Below are positions 24,059-32,318 of a DNA stretch of 42,374 bases, piece by piece (within the stretch, counting starts at the first letter, position 1; each line of letters starts with the position of its first letter). This stretch comes from Flavobacteriaceae bacterium (GTDB lineage Bacteria; Bacteroidota; Bacteroidia; Flavobacteriales; Flavobacteriaceae): assembly GCA_021647885.1 (NCBI GenBank), contig JAKITV010000019.1, forward strand, positions 1 through 42,374, written 5' to 3'. The notes below the pieces were generated by a model. The model ran no database searches and was not told the origin of the DNA. It saw only the letters and a list, made by a program, of their open reading frames with translations. A program made the position numbers and the translations under genes.

Positions 24059-25678
24059 CTAATTATTAATAGTTTTAAAATAGGTGTCAAAATCAATGTT
24101 TTCCTTAATAATCCTTTTACGTTCTTTAAAACTATGATTAAAGATGCTTCTCGTTGAATCTATCTCATTACTAGATATATTACACAAGTCTGCTATAGTG
24201 TGAATCAAATCATCGTTCATATATTTCTTATCCAAATTTAAAGCAATTTGTTTGTTATCTTTAAAGTTGTTAGACATCCAAAGAAACATTGGAATTTCAT
24301 ACATGTTTTTAGTTACCATCTGATCAATTGTTTGTCCTAAAAAATCTATCTCATCATAAACTTCTTGTCCATGATCTGAGAAATAAAGCACATAACTATT
24401 CACGTCATTGATTCTAACCGTTTCAATAATTTCTCTTAAAACATAATCGGTATACAACATTACATTATCATATGCATTTATTATTTCGAATACTTTTTTT
24501 CTTTTAAATTTTGTTAACGGATTATCTTTAAAGTAATCAAAACCTGTAGGATATCTCTTTTTATAATTTAAATGAGCTCCCATCATATGCAAAAAAACTA
24601 CCTTTTTTTCTCCATCTTCCAATACAATTTTATTAAGCTCAGTAATTAATTCTTCATCAAAAGGTGTTTTCTCACTTGTATGCTTAATATTCAAAAATAT
24701 TATTTTATTTACACCTCTTGCTATTTTTGTTACATGAGTATCAGAAATGCCAATTGGTCTTTGATTGGACACCCAATAGGTTTTAAAACCTGCTTGATTT
24801 AGTAGCTGAATTATTGACCCTTGATATTTTCCGTCTGGATTTTCAACATTGCCAAGTGTAAGCCCTTTTGTTAGAGAACCAATTGTATATGCATGTGGGC
24901 TAATAACATTTTTAAGCGCTACAATTTCATTTTCAATTTCATTCAACAATGGAGTTGTTTCTCTATAATATTCTCCATTTAATTGAAAATGCAATTTGTT
25001 TGTAGATTCTCCAATTACTATTACATATAATTCTTTATCTTCAATTTTCACTATGCGCTTAACATTAGTGAAATTCACTAATGATCCTTCTTTATCAAAA
25101 TTCTTAAACTTTTGAATTTCTTGATAATAAACTATTGGTGTTTTTACAGCTAAATATGGCACATTAAAAACTATTAACTTTGTTACTTTTAAAAAAATTA
25201 AAATTGAAAAAAATAGAAGAGCAAATTTTATTTTTTCAAATTTATTTAAAAAAATTATAGTAACATTCTTATTTATAGCTTTAATACCTACAAATATTAG
25301 AAGAACTAATAGTAAAAATAACAATGAAGTAGTAGTATTTATATATGTAGATAAAAACTCTTTGGCTTCCAAAGCATTAGTTTCTAAAATAACGAATACT
25401 GCTGATGAACTAAATATACTTTCAAAATGATAATAATAAATCGTCTCTAAATACAAGCTTATAATAAAGATTATAAAAGCTGTTTTTAAATATATATTTT
25501 TAAATTTCTCTTTTTTAAAAACAAGTGAAATAAAAATTAAAATAATAGCAAACAAAATATTTTCTGCCAGATTATAAAACCGATCTATAGATATAGTTTT
25601 AAAAAAAATCTCAAATAAAAAAAACACTGTAATAGGTAAAAAGAATATTAAAAATATAATGATAGGTTTTTTATTCAT
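24059..25678 (-). CDS. Phosphoethanolamine transferase-like sulfatase-family enzyme (EptA/CptA type)
   Basis: The protein has 539 residues. About five hydrophobic segments fill residues 8-172, followed by an extracytoplasmic alkaline-phosphatase-fold domain. The family residues are visible: Glu224 in VIGESTN, the nucleophile Thr265 in SPHAYTIGSLTKG, and the metal pair Asp435-His436 in YFSDHGQE, with His493 in the DDLIHTIADL tail. The segment NGEYYRETTPLL matches the GY-R-TTP motif of lipid A/heptose phosphoethanolamine transferases. It would move phosphoethanolamine from phospholipid to the glycan or lipid A on the periplasmic side. Whether the acceptor is lipid A, core or O-polymer cannot be told. 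It lies between a flippase and the GT4. Confidence 0.85.
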   Translation of the reverse strand: MNKKPIIIFLIFFLPITVFFLFEIFFKTISIDRFYNLAENILFAIILIFISLVFKKEKFKNIYLKTAFIIFIISLYLETIYYYHFESIFSSSAVFVILETNALEAKEFLSTYINTTTSLLFLLLVLLIFVGIKAINKNVTIIFLNKFEKIKFALLFFSILIFLKVTKLIVFNVPYLAVKTPIVYYQEIQKFKNFDKEGSLVNFTNVKRIVKIEDKELYVIVIGESTNKLHFQLNGEYYRETTPLLNEIENEIVALKNVISPHAYTIGSLTKGLTLGNVENPDGKYQGSIIQLLNQAGFKTYWVSNQRPIGISDTHVTKIARGVNKIIFLNIKHTSEKTPFDEELITELNKIVLEDGEKKVVFLHMMGAHLNYKKRYPTGFDYFKDNPLTKFKRKKVFEIINAYDNVMLYTDYVLREIIETVRINDVNSYVLYFSDHGQEVYDEIDFLGQTIDQMVTKNMYEIPMFLWMSNNFKDNKQIALNLDKKYMNDDLIHTIADLCNISSNEIDSTRSIFNHSFKERKRIIKENIDFDTYFKTINN

Positions 25679-25715
25679 TCTTAACTTAATTTAATAATCA
25701 GTCTAATTAAAAAAA

Positions 25716-26999
25716 TTATATTGTTTTATAGAATAACTTTTTTCTATACACTAAAAGTAGCAAAATAAAATATAAGAAGTAAGAAGTAAAATAGGCAATT
25801 CCTCCACCTTCTAAATCATAAATACTTAATAAGAATATTGTAGAAAAATACATTATAGTTGCTAAAAATATGTCTGTTAAAATATACCCTTTAATATCTC
25901 TAGTAGCAAAAAAGTTTGCTGCTAAAACCATGCCCATAATTCTAAAAACATCTCCGATAGCATACCATTTAACTAATATAGTTGTTGGCAAAAATTCTTT
26001 AGAATAAATTAAAACTACTATAAAATCTCTAAAAACATATACTAATAAAAGGCATACTATAAATAATGGAATTATTGATTTAAAAAAATCAACAACTATA
26101 TTCTTAAAATTTTGATTATGGTTTTGTTCTGATAATTTAGGCAATACATAAAGCAAAACCAAAGATGAAGCAAAAAGCAAATAATTATCTGAAATGCGTT
26201 TCATTGCTTCCCAAAACCCTGCTGCATCTTCTCCAATAGTATTTATTATTTCTTTTCTAATTAAAATTGAAATTAAAGGAAATAATAATAGTGAAAAAAT
26301 GGTCATTAATGTATAACCCATTAATTTATTAAGATAGTTTTTTGAAAAACTTTTCTTTTTTAATAATAATGATATGTTTTTGGGTTTAAATATAAATATA
26401 GAAATTAGTTGGAGTAAATACATAAAACTAATAGCCAAAAAAGCACCAAACGTATTCAAATAATATGAAAGGATAATAACTGCCAGCATATTTAATATGT
26501 AAAGCAAAATATTTATCCTAATTATATTATTTACATAACCTAATCCATTAAGCATGGATACAAAAAAGTTATTAAATACACTTAATGGTATAATAAAAAT
26601 CAAAACCCTTAAGACGAAACTAAAATCATAGTTAGGAAATAAATAATCGTTTATAGTTTCAGAAAAGAAGAATATTACAAGACCAATTAAGATACTCACA
26701 ATCATTCCTATAAACATGGAAGTACTCAAAAACCTATTTAGCTCTAAAGTTTTTGTTTTTAATTCAGCTGTATATTTAACTATTCCTTTTTGTAATCCAA
26801 GTGAAGAAACATTAACAGTCATAGTTAAAAAATCTCTAAATATTCCAATAAATGCAAATCCTGAAGGCCCAACAAAAAAAGCAAGTGCTTTGGTAGATAT
26901 AATGCTTGCAATAATCTTTATTATTATAGAGGTAGAATTAAAAAAAGCTAATTTAATAAGGCTATTATTAGCTAACTTATCCTTAATGTTTTTTAACAC
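25716..26999 (-). CDS. Polysaccharide flippase, Wzx/O-antigen-translocase family (first of two)
   Basis: The protein has 427 residues, with about twelve hydrophobic segments spread over the whole length and no catalytic domain, as in MATE-like (MVF) lipid-linked-oligosaccharide flippases. The start is GTG (26999), since no in-frame ATG precedes it before a stop. The N-terminal pattern LIKLAFFNSTSIIIKIIA...ALAFFVGPSGFAFIG...LGLQKGIVKYTAEL is close to the next upstream gene, so the two are paralogues. It should flip the undecaprenyl-linked glycan unit across the inner membrane. There is no Wzy-type polymerase beside it. The gap to the upstream flippase is 64 bases. Confidence 0.87.
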   Translation of the reverse strand: MLKNIKDKLANNSLIKLAFFNSTSIIIKIIASIISTKALAFFVGPSGFAFIGIFRDFLTMTVNVSSLGLQKGIVKYTAELKTKTLELNRFLSTSMFIGMIVSILIGLVIFFFSETINDYLFPNYDFSFVLRVLIFIIPLSVFNNFFVSMLNGLGYVNNIIRINILLYILNMLAVIILSYYLNTFGAFLAISFMYLLQLISIFIFKPKNISLLLKKKSFSKNYLNKLMGYTLMTIFSLLLFPLISILIRKEIINTIGEDAAGFWEAMKRISDNYLLFASSLVLLYVLPKLSEQNHNQNFKNIVVDFFKSIIPLFIVCLLLVYVFRDFIVVLIYSKEFLPTTILVKWYAIGDVFRIMGMVLAANFFATRDIKGYILTDIFLATIMYFSTIFLLSIYDLEGGGIAYFTSYFLYFILLLLVYRKKLFYKTI

Positions 27000-27063
27000 G
27001 AAAATGCATTTTTTGGTTTATAAAAATATATTACAAAAAGAATCGTTCTCAAAAAAGCTAAAA

Positions 27064-28368
27064 TTAATTTTTCATTTTGTCAGATACAACCCCAAATAGC
27101 GACTTACTAAATATTAATAATATCATTCCAAAATACAACAAATAAGCAACAAAATGAGCTATGTTAGCTCCTTTTACACCATACATATCAATAAAATAAA
27201 TACTTGAAAAATATAGAATTATTATCAAAAATATTTCGGTTATAATATAATGTAAGAACATTTTTTTAGCAATAAATTGATAGGCTATAACTACAGATAA
27301 TACTTTAACGAAATCGCCCAATAATTGCCAACCAAATAAATCTTGTACAGTTTCAAATTCATTAGTTAATAAAAGAGCTACAATAAATGGTTTTAGCAGA
27401 TAAATAACAATAAAGCCTAATGCAACTATAGGCATTATGGTTTTGTAAAAACTAAATATCTCTTTTCTAAATTCTTTCTTGCTATCAATTTCAGCAAATC
27501 GAGGTAAAAAATATAATACCATTAACGAATTTAAAAACATTAAATAATACGATGAAATTCTATTCATTGCTTCCCAAAACCCAGAAGCTTTCATTCCTTC
27601 AGAATCAATAATATAATTTCGTATAGCAATAAAAATTAATGGCATGGTAATACCAGAGACTAATGCCATTATAGCATATGGGCTCAACTTTTTCATCCAA
27701 TTAAAATCTATATTACTCACTTTAATAGATGGTATTAAACTTCTCCTATTTAAAATACCAACCAATGTGATTAAGAAAATTAAAGAAGGTGCAATTACTA
27801 CTGAAATTAAAGCACCATCAATATTATTTTGCCAAATTAAAAGAAGTGTTACACAAAGCCCCAATATTTGTCCAATAACATTTAAAATCAGTAAAAACTT
27901 ATATTTAGTAAATCCATTCATGATAGAAAAACTAAACATGTTTAAAGAATAAAAAGGAATAGCTAATGCCGTAATTTTTATAACATAAGCAAAATCATAT
28001 TGTGTGGAAAAAATTATATCATTAATAGTTTTAGCGTTATAATAGCACAAAATACTGACAAGAATAGTGGCTACGAAACCTAAATAGTACGATGTAGATA
28101 GTATTTTACTAAGCTTTAATGTGTCGTTTTTAAATTCTCCAATAAACTTTACAATGCCATTGTAAAGACCTACAGTTGCAAACGATTGAATAGCAGTTAA
28201 AAAATTTCTTAGATTACCAATTAATGCCAATCCTTCTGCTCCAATAAAAATCGCAACAAACTTTGTAGTTAAAAAGCCCGCAATAATTTTTACAATTACG
28301 GTTGCAGAATTTAACCAAGCTACTTTTATTAAAACTTTGTTATTTATATAATCGAATAATCTCTTCAA
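27064..28368 (-). CDS. Polysaccharide flippase, Wzx/O-antigen-translocase family (second of two)
   Basis: The protein has 434 residues and about twelve transmembrane segments. The start is TTG (28368): no ATG or GTG is available between the in-frame stop and the first family residues. LIKVAWLNSATVIVKIIAGFLTTKFVAIFIGAEGLALIG and TVGLYNGIVKFIGEFKN align with the first copy at the same positions, yet many residues differ, so the duplication is old or the copies came from different sources. It is first in the minus-strand run of glycan genes and has a predicted -7 element 73 bases upstream. Confidence 0.87.
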   Translation of the reverse strand: MKRLFDYINNKVLIKVAWLNSATVIVKIIAGFLTTKFVAIFIGAEGLALIGNLRNFLTAIQSFATVGLYNGIVKFIGEFKNDTLKLSKILSTSYYLGFVATILVSILCYYNAKTINDIIFSTQYDFAYVIKITALAIPFYSLNMFSFSIMNGFTKYKFLLILNVIGQILGLCVTLLLIWQNNIDGALISVVIAPSLIFLITLVGILNRRSLIPSIKVSNIDFNWMKKLSPYAIMALVSGITMPLIFIAIRNYIIDSEGMKASGFWEAMNRISSYYLMFLNSLMVLYFLPRFAEIDSKKEFRKEIFSFYKTIMPIVALGFIVIYLLKPFIVALLLTNEFETVQDLFGWQLLGDFVKVLSVVIAYQFIAKKMFLHYIITEIFLIIILYFSSIYFIDMYGVKGANIAHFVAYLLYFGMILLIFSKSLFGVVSDKMKN

Positions 28369-28440
28369 TAAATACGAATTTACTATTGTGTAGCTTGCCT
28401 AATAAATTTTGATTTGGTTCTTGATAAGCATAAACAGCTT

Positions 28441-28448
28441 CAAATATA
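28441..28448 (-). promoter_or_regulatory. Possible -7 element of the minus-strand glycan genes
   Basis: The minus strand reads TATATTTG, an exact TAnnTTTG match, 73 bases before the second flippase gene. No TTG was found at the right distance upstream. It is the only match seen in the 131-base gap. Confidence 0.4.
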
Positions 28449-28499
28449 CAAAATCATTTTACCTTATTTTTGAGAGATTTAGTAAATAGAATATCCTTA

Positions 28500-30299
28500 C
28501 TAAATTGCTTTAGACCGTTTACGCTCCACTTCTGTCAATAAAACTTTACGCAAGCGTAAGTGATTTGGTGTAACCTCAACGTATTCGTCTTTTTGTATGT
28601 ATTCTAAAGCTTCTTCTAATGAAAACTTAATAGCTGGTACAATTTTGGCTTTATCATCAGCACCTGAAGAACGTACATTTGATAGCTTTTTAGTTTTAGT
28701 AACATTTATAACCATATCGTCACCACGAGAGTTTTCTCCAATAACCTGACCTTCGTAAATATCTTCACCTGGATCTACAAAAAACTTACCACGATCTTGT
28801 AATTTATCTATAGAATAAGGAATTGCTTGTCCTTTTTCCATAGATACCAACGAGCCATTTTGACGCTCTGGTATTCCACCTTTCATGGGTTGATATTCTT
28901 TAAATCGATGTGCCATAATTGCCTCGCCAGCTGTAGCTGTAAGCAACTGGTTACGCAAACCTATAATTCCTCTGGATGGTACAATAAACTCACAAACCAT
29001 ACGATCGCCTTTGGCTTCCATACTTGTCATTTCCCCTTTTCGCATACTCACCATTTCTATAGCTTTTCCTGAAACCGCTTCTGGTAAATCTATAGTCATA
29101 TCTTCAAAAGGTTCGCATTTTACGCCATCAATCTCTTTTATTATTACTTGTGGCTGACCAATTTGCAGTTCATAACCTTCGCGGCGCATGGTTTCTATTA
29201 ATACCGACAAATGCAACACACCACGACCAAATACAATAAACTTATCTGCACTATCGGTTTCATTTACATTAAGTGCTAAATTCTTTTCTAGCTCTTTGTC
29301 TAACCGTTCTTTTATATGACGAGACGTAACATATTTACCATCTTTACCAAAAAAAGGTGAGTCGTTAATAGTAAACAACATACTCATTGTTGGCTCGTCT
29401 ATTGCTATGGTTTTAAGTGCTTCAGGGTTTTCTATATCTGCAATGGTATCTCCAATTTCAAAACCTTCTAATCCTACTATTGCACAAATATCTCCTGCTT
29501 GGATTTCTTCTACTTTTTTACGTCCTAAACCTTCAAAAGTATGTAATTCCTTTATTTTAGATTTCACTATACTTCCATCTCTCTTGCAAAGCGACACATT
29601 CATTCCGGCTTTTAAAACTCCTCTTTGTAATCGACCAATTGCAATTCGTCCTGTAAATGACGAATAATCTAAAGACGTAATTAACATTTGAGTATTGCCT
29701 TCTTCAATTTTTGGTGATGGAATATGCTCAATAACCATGTCTAAAAGCGGTTCTATACTTGAGGTTGGATGTTGCCAATCATCACTCATCCAATTGTGCT
29801 TTGCAGATCCATAAACGGTTGGAAAATCTAATTGCCACTCTTCTGCTCCCAGTTCAAACATTAAATCAAAAACGGCTTCGTGCACCTCTTCAGGAGTACA
29901 ATTTTCTTTATCTACTTTATTGATAACCACACAAGGTTTTAATCCAAGATCTAAAGCTTTCTGTAATACAAATCTGGTTTGCGGCATTGGACCTTCAAAA
30001 GCATCAACCAATAATAGAACACCATCTGCCATATTAAGCACACGCTCTACTTCTCCACCAAAATCGGCGTGACCAGGAGTATCAATGATATTTATTTTTG
30101 TGTCTTTATATACAACTGAAACATTTTTAGATGTAATTGTAATGCCTCGTTCACGCTCTAAATCGTTACTATCAAGAATTAAATCTCCTGTATTCTGATT
30201 TTCACGAAATAACTGACAATGATACATGATTTTATCTACCAAAGTTGTTTTACCATGATCGACATGAGCAATGATTGCAATGTTTTTTATATTAGCCAT
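28500..30299 (-). CDS. typA: Translational GTPase TypA/BipA
   Basis: TypA/BipA is a ribosome-associated GTPase of the elongation-factor family that helps 50S maturation and stress adaptation. The 599-residue length is standard. G1 is AHVDHGKT (11-18), with GITITSKN as the switch I region, G3 is DTPGHADF, and NKVDK is the G4 motif. Elongation-factor domains II, III and V follow, and the C-terminal BipA-specific domain is intact up to the Lys/Arg-rich end. The gene is transcribed singly. A TATCTTTG octamer lies 24 bases before its start. Confidence 0.97.
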   Translation of the reverse strand: MANIKNIAIIAHVDHGKTTLVDKIMYHCQLFRENQNTGDLILDSNDLERERGITITSKNVSVVYKDTKINIIDTPGHADFGGEVERVLNMADGVLLLVDAFEGPMPQTRFVLQKALDLGLKPCVVINKVDKENCTPEEVHEAVFDLMFELGAEEWQLDFPTVYGSAKHNWMSDDWQHPTSSIEPLLDMVIEHIPSPKIEEGNTQMLITSLDYSSFTGRIAIGRLQRGVLKAGMNVSLCKRDGSIVKSKIKELHTFEGLGRKKVEEIQAGDICAIVGLEGFEIGDTIADIENPEALKTIAIDEPTMSMLFTINDSPFFGKDGKYVTSRHIKERLDKELEKNLALNVNETDSADKFIVFGRGVLHLSVLIETMRREGYELQIGQPQVIIKEIDGVKCEPFEDMTIDLPEAVSGKAIEMVSMRKGEMTSMEAKGDRMVCEFIVPSRGIIGLRNQLLTATAGEAIMAHRFKEYQPMKGGIPERQNGSLVSMEKGQAIPYSIDKLQDRGKFFVDPGEDIYEGQVIGENSRGDDMVINVTKTKKLSNVRSSGADDKAKIVPAIKFSLEEALEYIQKDEYVEVTPNHLRLRKVLLTEVERKRSKAI

Positions 30300-30322
30300 A
30301 ATGAAGCTTTATTTTGAGCGTG

Positions 30323-30330
30323 CAAAGATA
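30323..30330 (-). promoter_or_regulatory. Possible -7 element of typA
   Basis: The minus strand reads TATCTTTG, an exact TAnnTTTG match 24 bases before the typA start. There is no TTG at the usual spacing; the nearest is too far upstream (31 bases). Confidence 0.45.
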
Positions 30331-30401
30331 GGTTATATTTTATGATTTAATACTTTACTTACAACGAATAAAAAAACAGTAAAAAATGACACGCATTTAC
30401 T

Positions 30402-30409
30402 TAACTTTG
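30402..30409 (+). promoter_or_regulatory. Possible -7 element of kdsA
   Basis: TAACTTTG matches TAnnTTTG exactly, 19 bases before the kdsA ATG. No TTG is seen at the usual distance. It is divergent from the typA element in the same 129-base gap. Confidence 0.45.
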
Positions 30410-30428
30410 TACCTTAAATTTTAAGACG

Positions 30429-31250
30429 ATGAATCTTAATGATATTCCGAAGATAAAAAACACTAATGCTAACAACTTCTTTCTTTTAGCAGGTCCTTGT
30501 GCTATTGAAGGTGAAGATATGGCACTTCAAATAGCTGAAAAGATTGTTAAAATAACCAACAAACTTGAAATTCCCTTTGTATTTAAAGGAAGCTTTAAAA
30601 AAGCAAATAGAAGCAGAATTGATAGCTTTACAGGTATTGGAGATGAAAAAGCCTTAAAAATATTAAGGAAAGTATCTGAAACTTTTGATGTGCCAACAGT
30701 AACAGATGTTCACGAAATTTCTGATGCATCTTTAGCTGCTCAATATGTAGATGTATTGCAGATTCCAGCCTTTTTGGTTCGCCAAACGGATTTAGTAGTT
30801 GCTGCTGCAAAAACAGGGAGAGTTGTAAACTTAAAAAAAGGACAGTTTATGAGTCCCGAAAGCATGAAACACGCAGTTCAAAAAGTAAAAGATGCAGGAA
30901 ATGAAAATGCTTGGATTACTGACAGAGGGACGATGTTTGGTTATCAAGATATGATTGTTGACTTTAGAGGTATTCCAACAATGCGTCAATATGCTCCTGT
31001 TGTGCTCGATGTAACGCATTCACTACAACAACCCAATCAAAGTAGTGGTGTAACTGGAGGACGACCAGATATGATTGAAACCATTGCCAGAGCTGGAATT
31101 GTAAATAATGTTGATGGTTTGTTTATTGAAACACATTTTGATCCTGCTAATGCAAAAAGCGATGGTGCAAATATGTTACATTTAGATTATTTGGAAGGTT
31201 TATTGACTAATCTGGTAGCTATTAGAAAAACCATAAACCGTTTAAGCTAA
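30429..31250 (+). CDS. kdsA: 3-deoxy-8-phosphooctulonate synthase KdsA
   Basis: KdsA condenses arabinose-5-phosphate with phosphoenolpyruvate to make Kdo-8-phosphate for lipopolysaccharide. In this 273-residue protein LLAGPCAIEGED (19-30) is the substrate-site start, with Cys24. FKGSFKKANRSR is the phosphate/PEP region, followed by DVTHSLQQP and GLFIETHFDPANAKSDG, which hold further His, Glu and Asp ligands. A Cys at position 24, with the distal His/Glu/Asp set, marks the metal-dependent class; the E. coli enzyme has Asn there. It is convergent with the DUF1801 gene: their stops share the bases CTAA. Confidence 0.95.
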   Translation: MNLNDIPKIKNTNANNFFLLAGPCAIEGEDMALQIAEKIVKITNKLEIPFVFKGSFKKANRSRIDSFTGIGDEKALKILRKVSETFDVPTVTDVHEISDASLAAQYVDVLQIPAFLVRQTDLVVAAAKTGRVVNLKKGQFMSPESMKHAVQKVKDAGNENAWITDRGTMFGYQDMIVDFRGIPTMRQYAPVVLDVTHSLQQPNQSSGVTGGRPDMIETIARAGIVNNVDGLFIETHFDPANAKSDGANMLHLDYLEGLLTNLVAIRKTINRLS

Positions 31251-31624
31251 ATAAACCACGCCTTTCTACTATTTTCAACTAGAGTTTTAGCTTTCTTAAG
31301 TAGTTCTATAAATTCTAACTCATCAAAATTCTCTAAAGATTTCACTTGTATAGAACGCACTTGCTTACGGTTATTATAATTCTTAAGTATTGGAAATTCA
31401 TCTTCCAGTAGTACGCCTTGCACAAAAGCCACATCTACAAAGTTGGTGCCTTTTAAAATATTCAAATATAACATAGGTTTTTTACCAATATTATAAAACG
31501 GAATTTTATAACTATAACGTTCTGAAACTTCTGGTAGCGTTTTTAAAATCACACTACGCACATATAACATTATAGATTGATAAGGTTCTTGTTGATTGAG
31601 TATGTAGCTTTCTAGTGGTTTCAT
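31247..31624 (-). CDS. DUF1801 domain protein
   Basis: This 125-residue protein has the DUF1801 (YdhG-like) layout: a helical start, SERYSYKIPFYNIGKKPMLYLNILKG, then VDVAFVQGVLLEDE and a C-terminal helix with the pattern LKKAKTLVENSR. It has no signal peptide or membrane segment. The family function is not established, although it is used for iron- or stress-related small proteins. The stop codon overlaps that of kdsA by 4 bases in the convergent arrangement, and the ATG start is the first in the frame. Confidence 0.8.
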   Translation of the reverse strand: MKPLESYILNQQEPYQSIMLYVRSVILKTLPEVSERYSYKIPFYNIGKKPMLYLNILKGTNFVDVAFVQGVLLEDEFPILKNYNNRKQVRSIQVKSLENFDELEFIELLKKAKTLVENSRKAWFI

Positions 31625-31715
31625 TAAGGTTTGAATAATTATTTTTAAACATAAAACGAAAGATATCCCTCCAATGCTTAGAGAATGATAATCGAATTTA
31701 ATTTTTTAGCATCCA

Positions 31716-32297
31716 CTAATCTCTAACCTTACCACTAAATACACTTGCTTTAGAGTTATACGGATTTCCTGAAGAACGTCTAAAAGAAATTACCTGTCCA
31801 CAGTGCCAAATGGCATCTGCAATTGGCCCATTTAATTGATTCCAGAAAGGATATTCATTGGTTCCAAAAATGATTTTAAATTCTGAAACATCTTTACTTA
31901 CTCTTAAAATATCAGCAGCAATTTTAATATTTTCTAAAGTTTTTTTACGTTTTTCAGCAAATGTCATTTCAGGCTCTTCGGCTTTAGTGTTTGGTTTATT
32001 TAACGTTGAATTCACAATAACTTTTGTTAAACTATAAATATGATCTATGGTTTCTTCAGTTGTACGTCCATCTTCACTAGGCTTATAGGCTAAATCTTCA
32101 TCACGTAAGCCTTCGGTTGCCCAATAATATCTAAACCCTAAACCATCAACCATACGAGCTGCAACTGTACCAGCTGTATAGGTTTCAGAATAATCTGGCA
32201 ATTCATAATAAGGTAATTTTTCTTCCATCTTGTTTTGCGCATCAATCACATTGATCGAAAATATAATAACCACTAGAATTGAAATATATGTTCTCAT
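31716..32297 (-). CDS. Exported DinB-like four-helix protein
   Basis: This 193-residue protein has a signal peptide (MRTYISILVVIIFSINVIDAQ, cleavage near residue 21). The rest resembles the DinB/YfiT fold: a helix with the first metal-type His in TIDHIYS, and the C-terminal ADAIWHCGQVISFRRSSGNP, which gives the second His cluster and the typical GQ-x-x-x-x-R ending. Most DinB proteins are cytosolic thiol or metal enzymes; an exported form is less usual. It is 21 bases downstream of an M28 peptidase gene, on the same strand, so both probably act in the periplasm. The substrate is unknown. Confidence 0.75.
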   Translation of the reverse strand: MRTYISILVVIIFSINVIDAQNKMEEKLPYYELPDYSETYTAGTVAARMVDGLGFRYYWATEGLRDEDLAYKPSEDGRTTEETIDHIYSLTKVIVNSTLNKPNTKAEEPEMTFAEKRKKTLENIKIAADILRVSKDVSEFKIIFGTNEYPFWNQLNGPIADAIWHCGQVISFRRSSGNPYNSKASVFSGKVRD

Positions 32298-32318
32298 TAG
32301 TAAAGTGATTAATTAATT

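Noticed and set aside
20378-28368. Prophage or integrative element
   Set aside because: No integrase, transposase, attachment repeat or tRNA edge was seen; unusual start codons and composition alone do not show transfer.
28500-30299. LepA/EF-G instead of TypA
   Set aside because: Length of 599, the C-terminal BipA-type domain and the motif order fit TypA/BipA.
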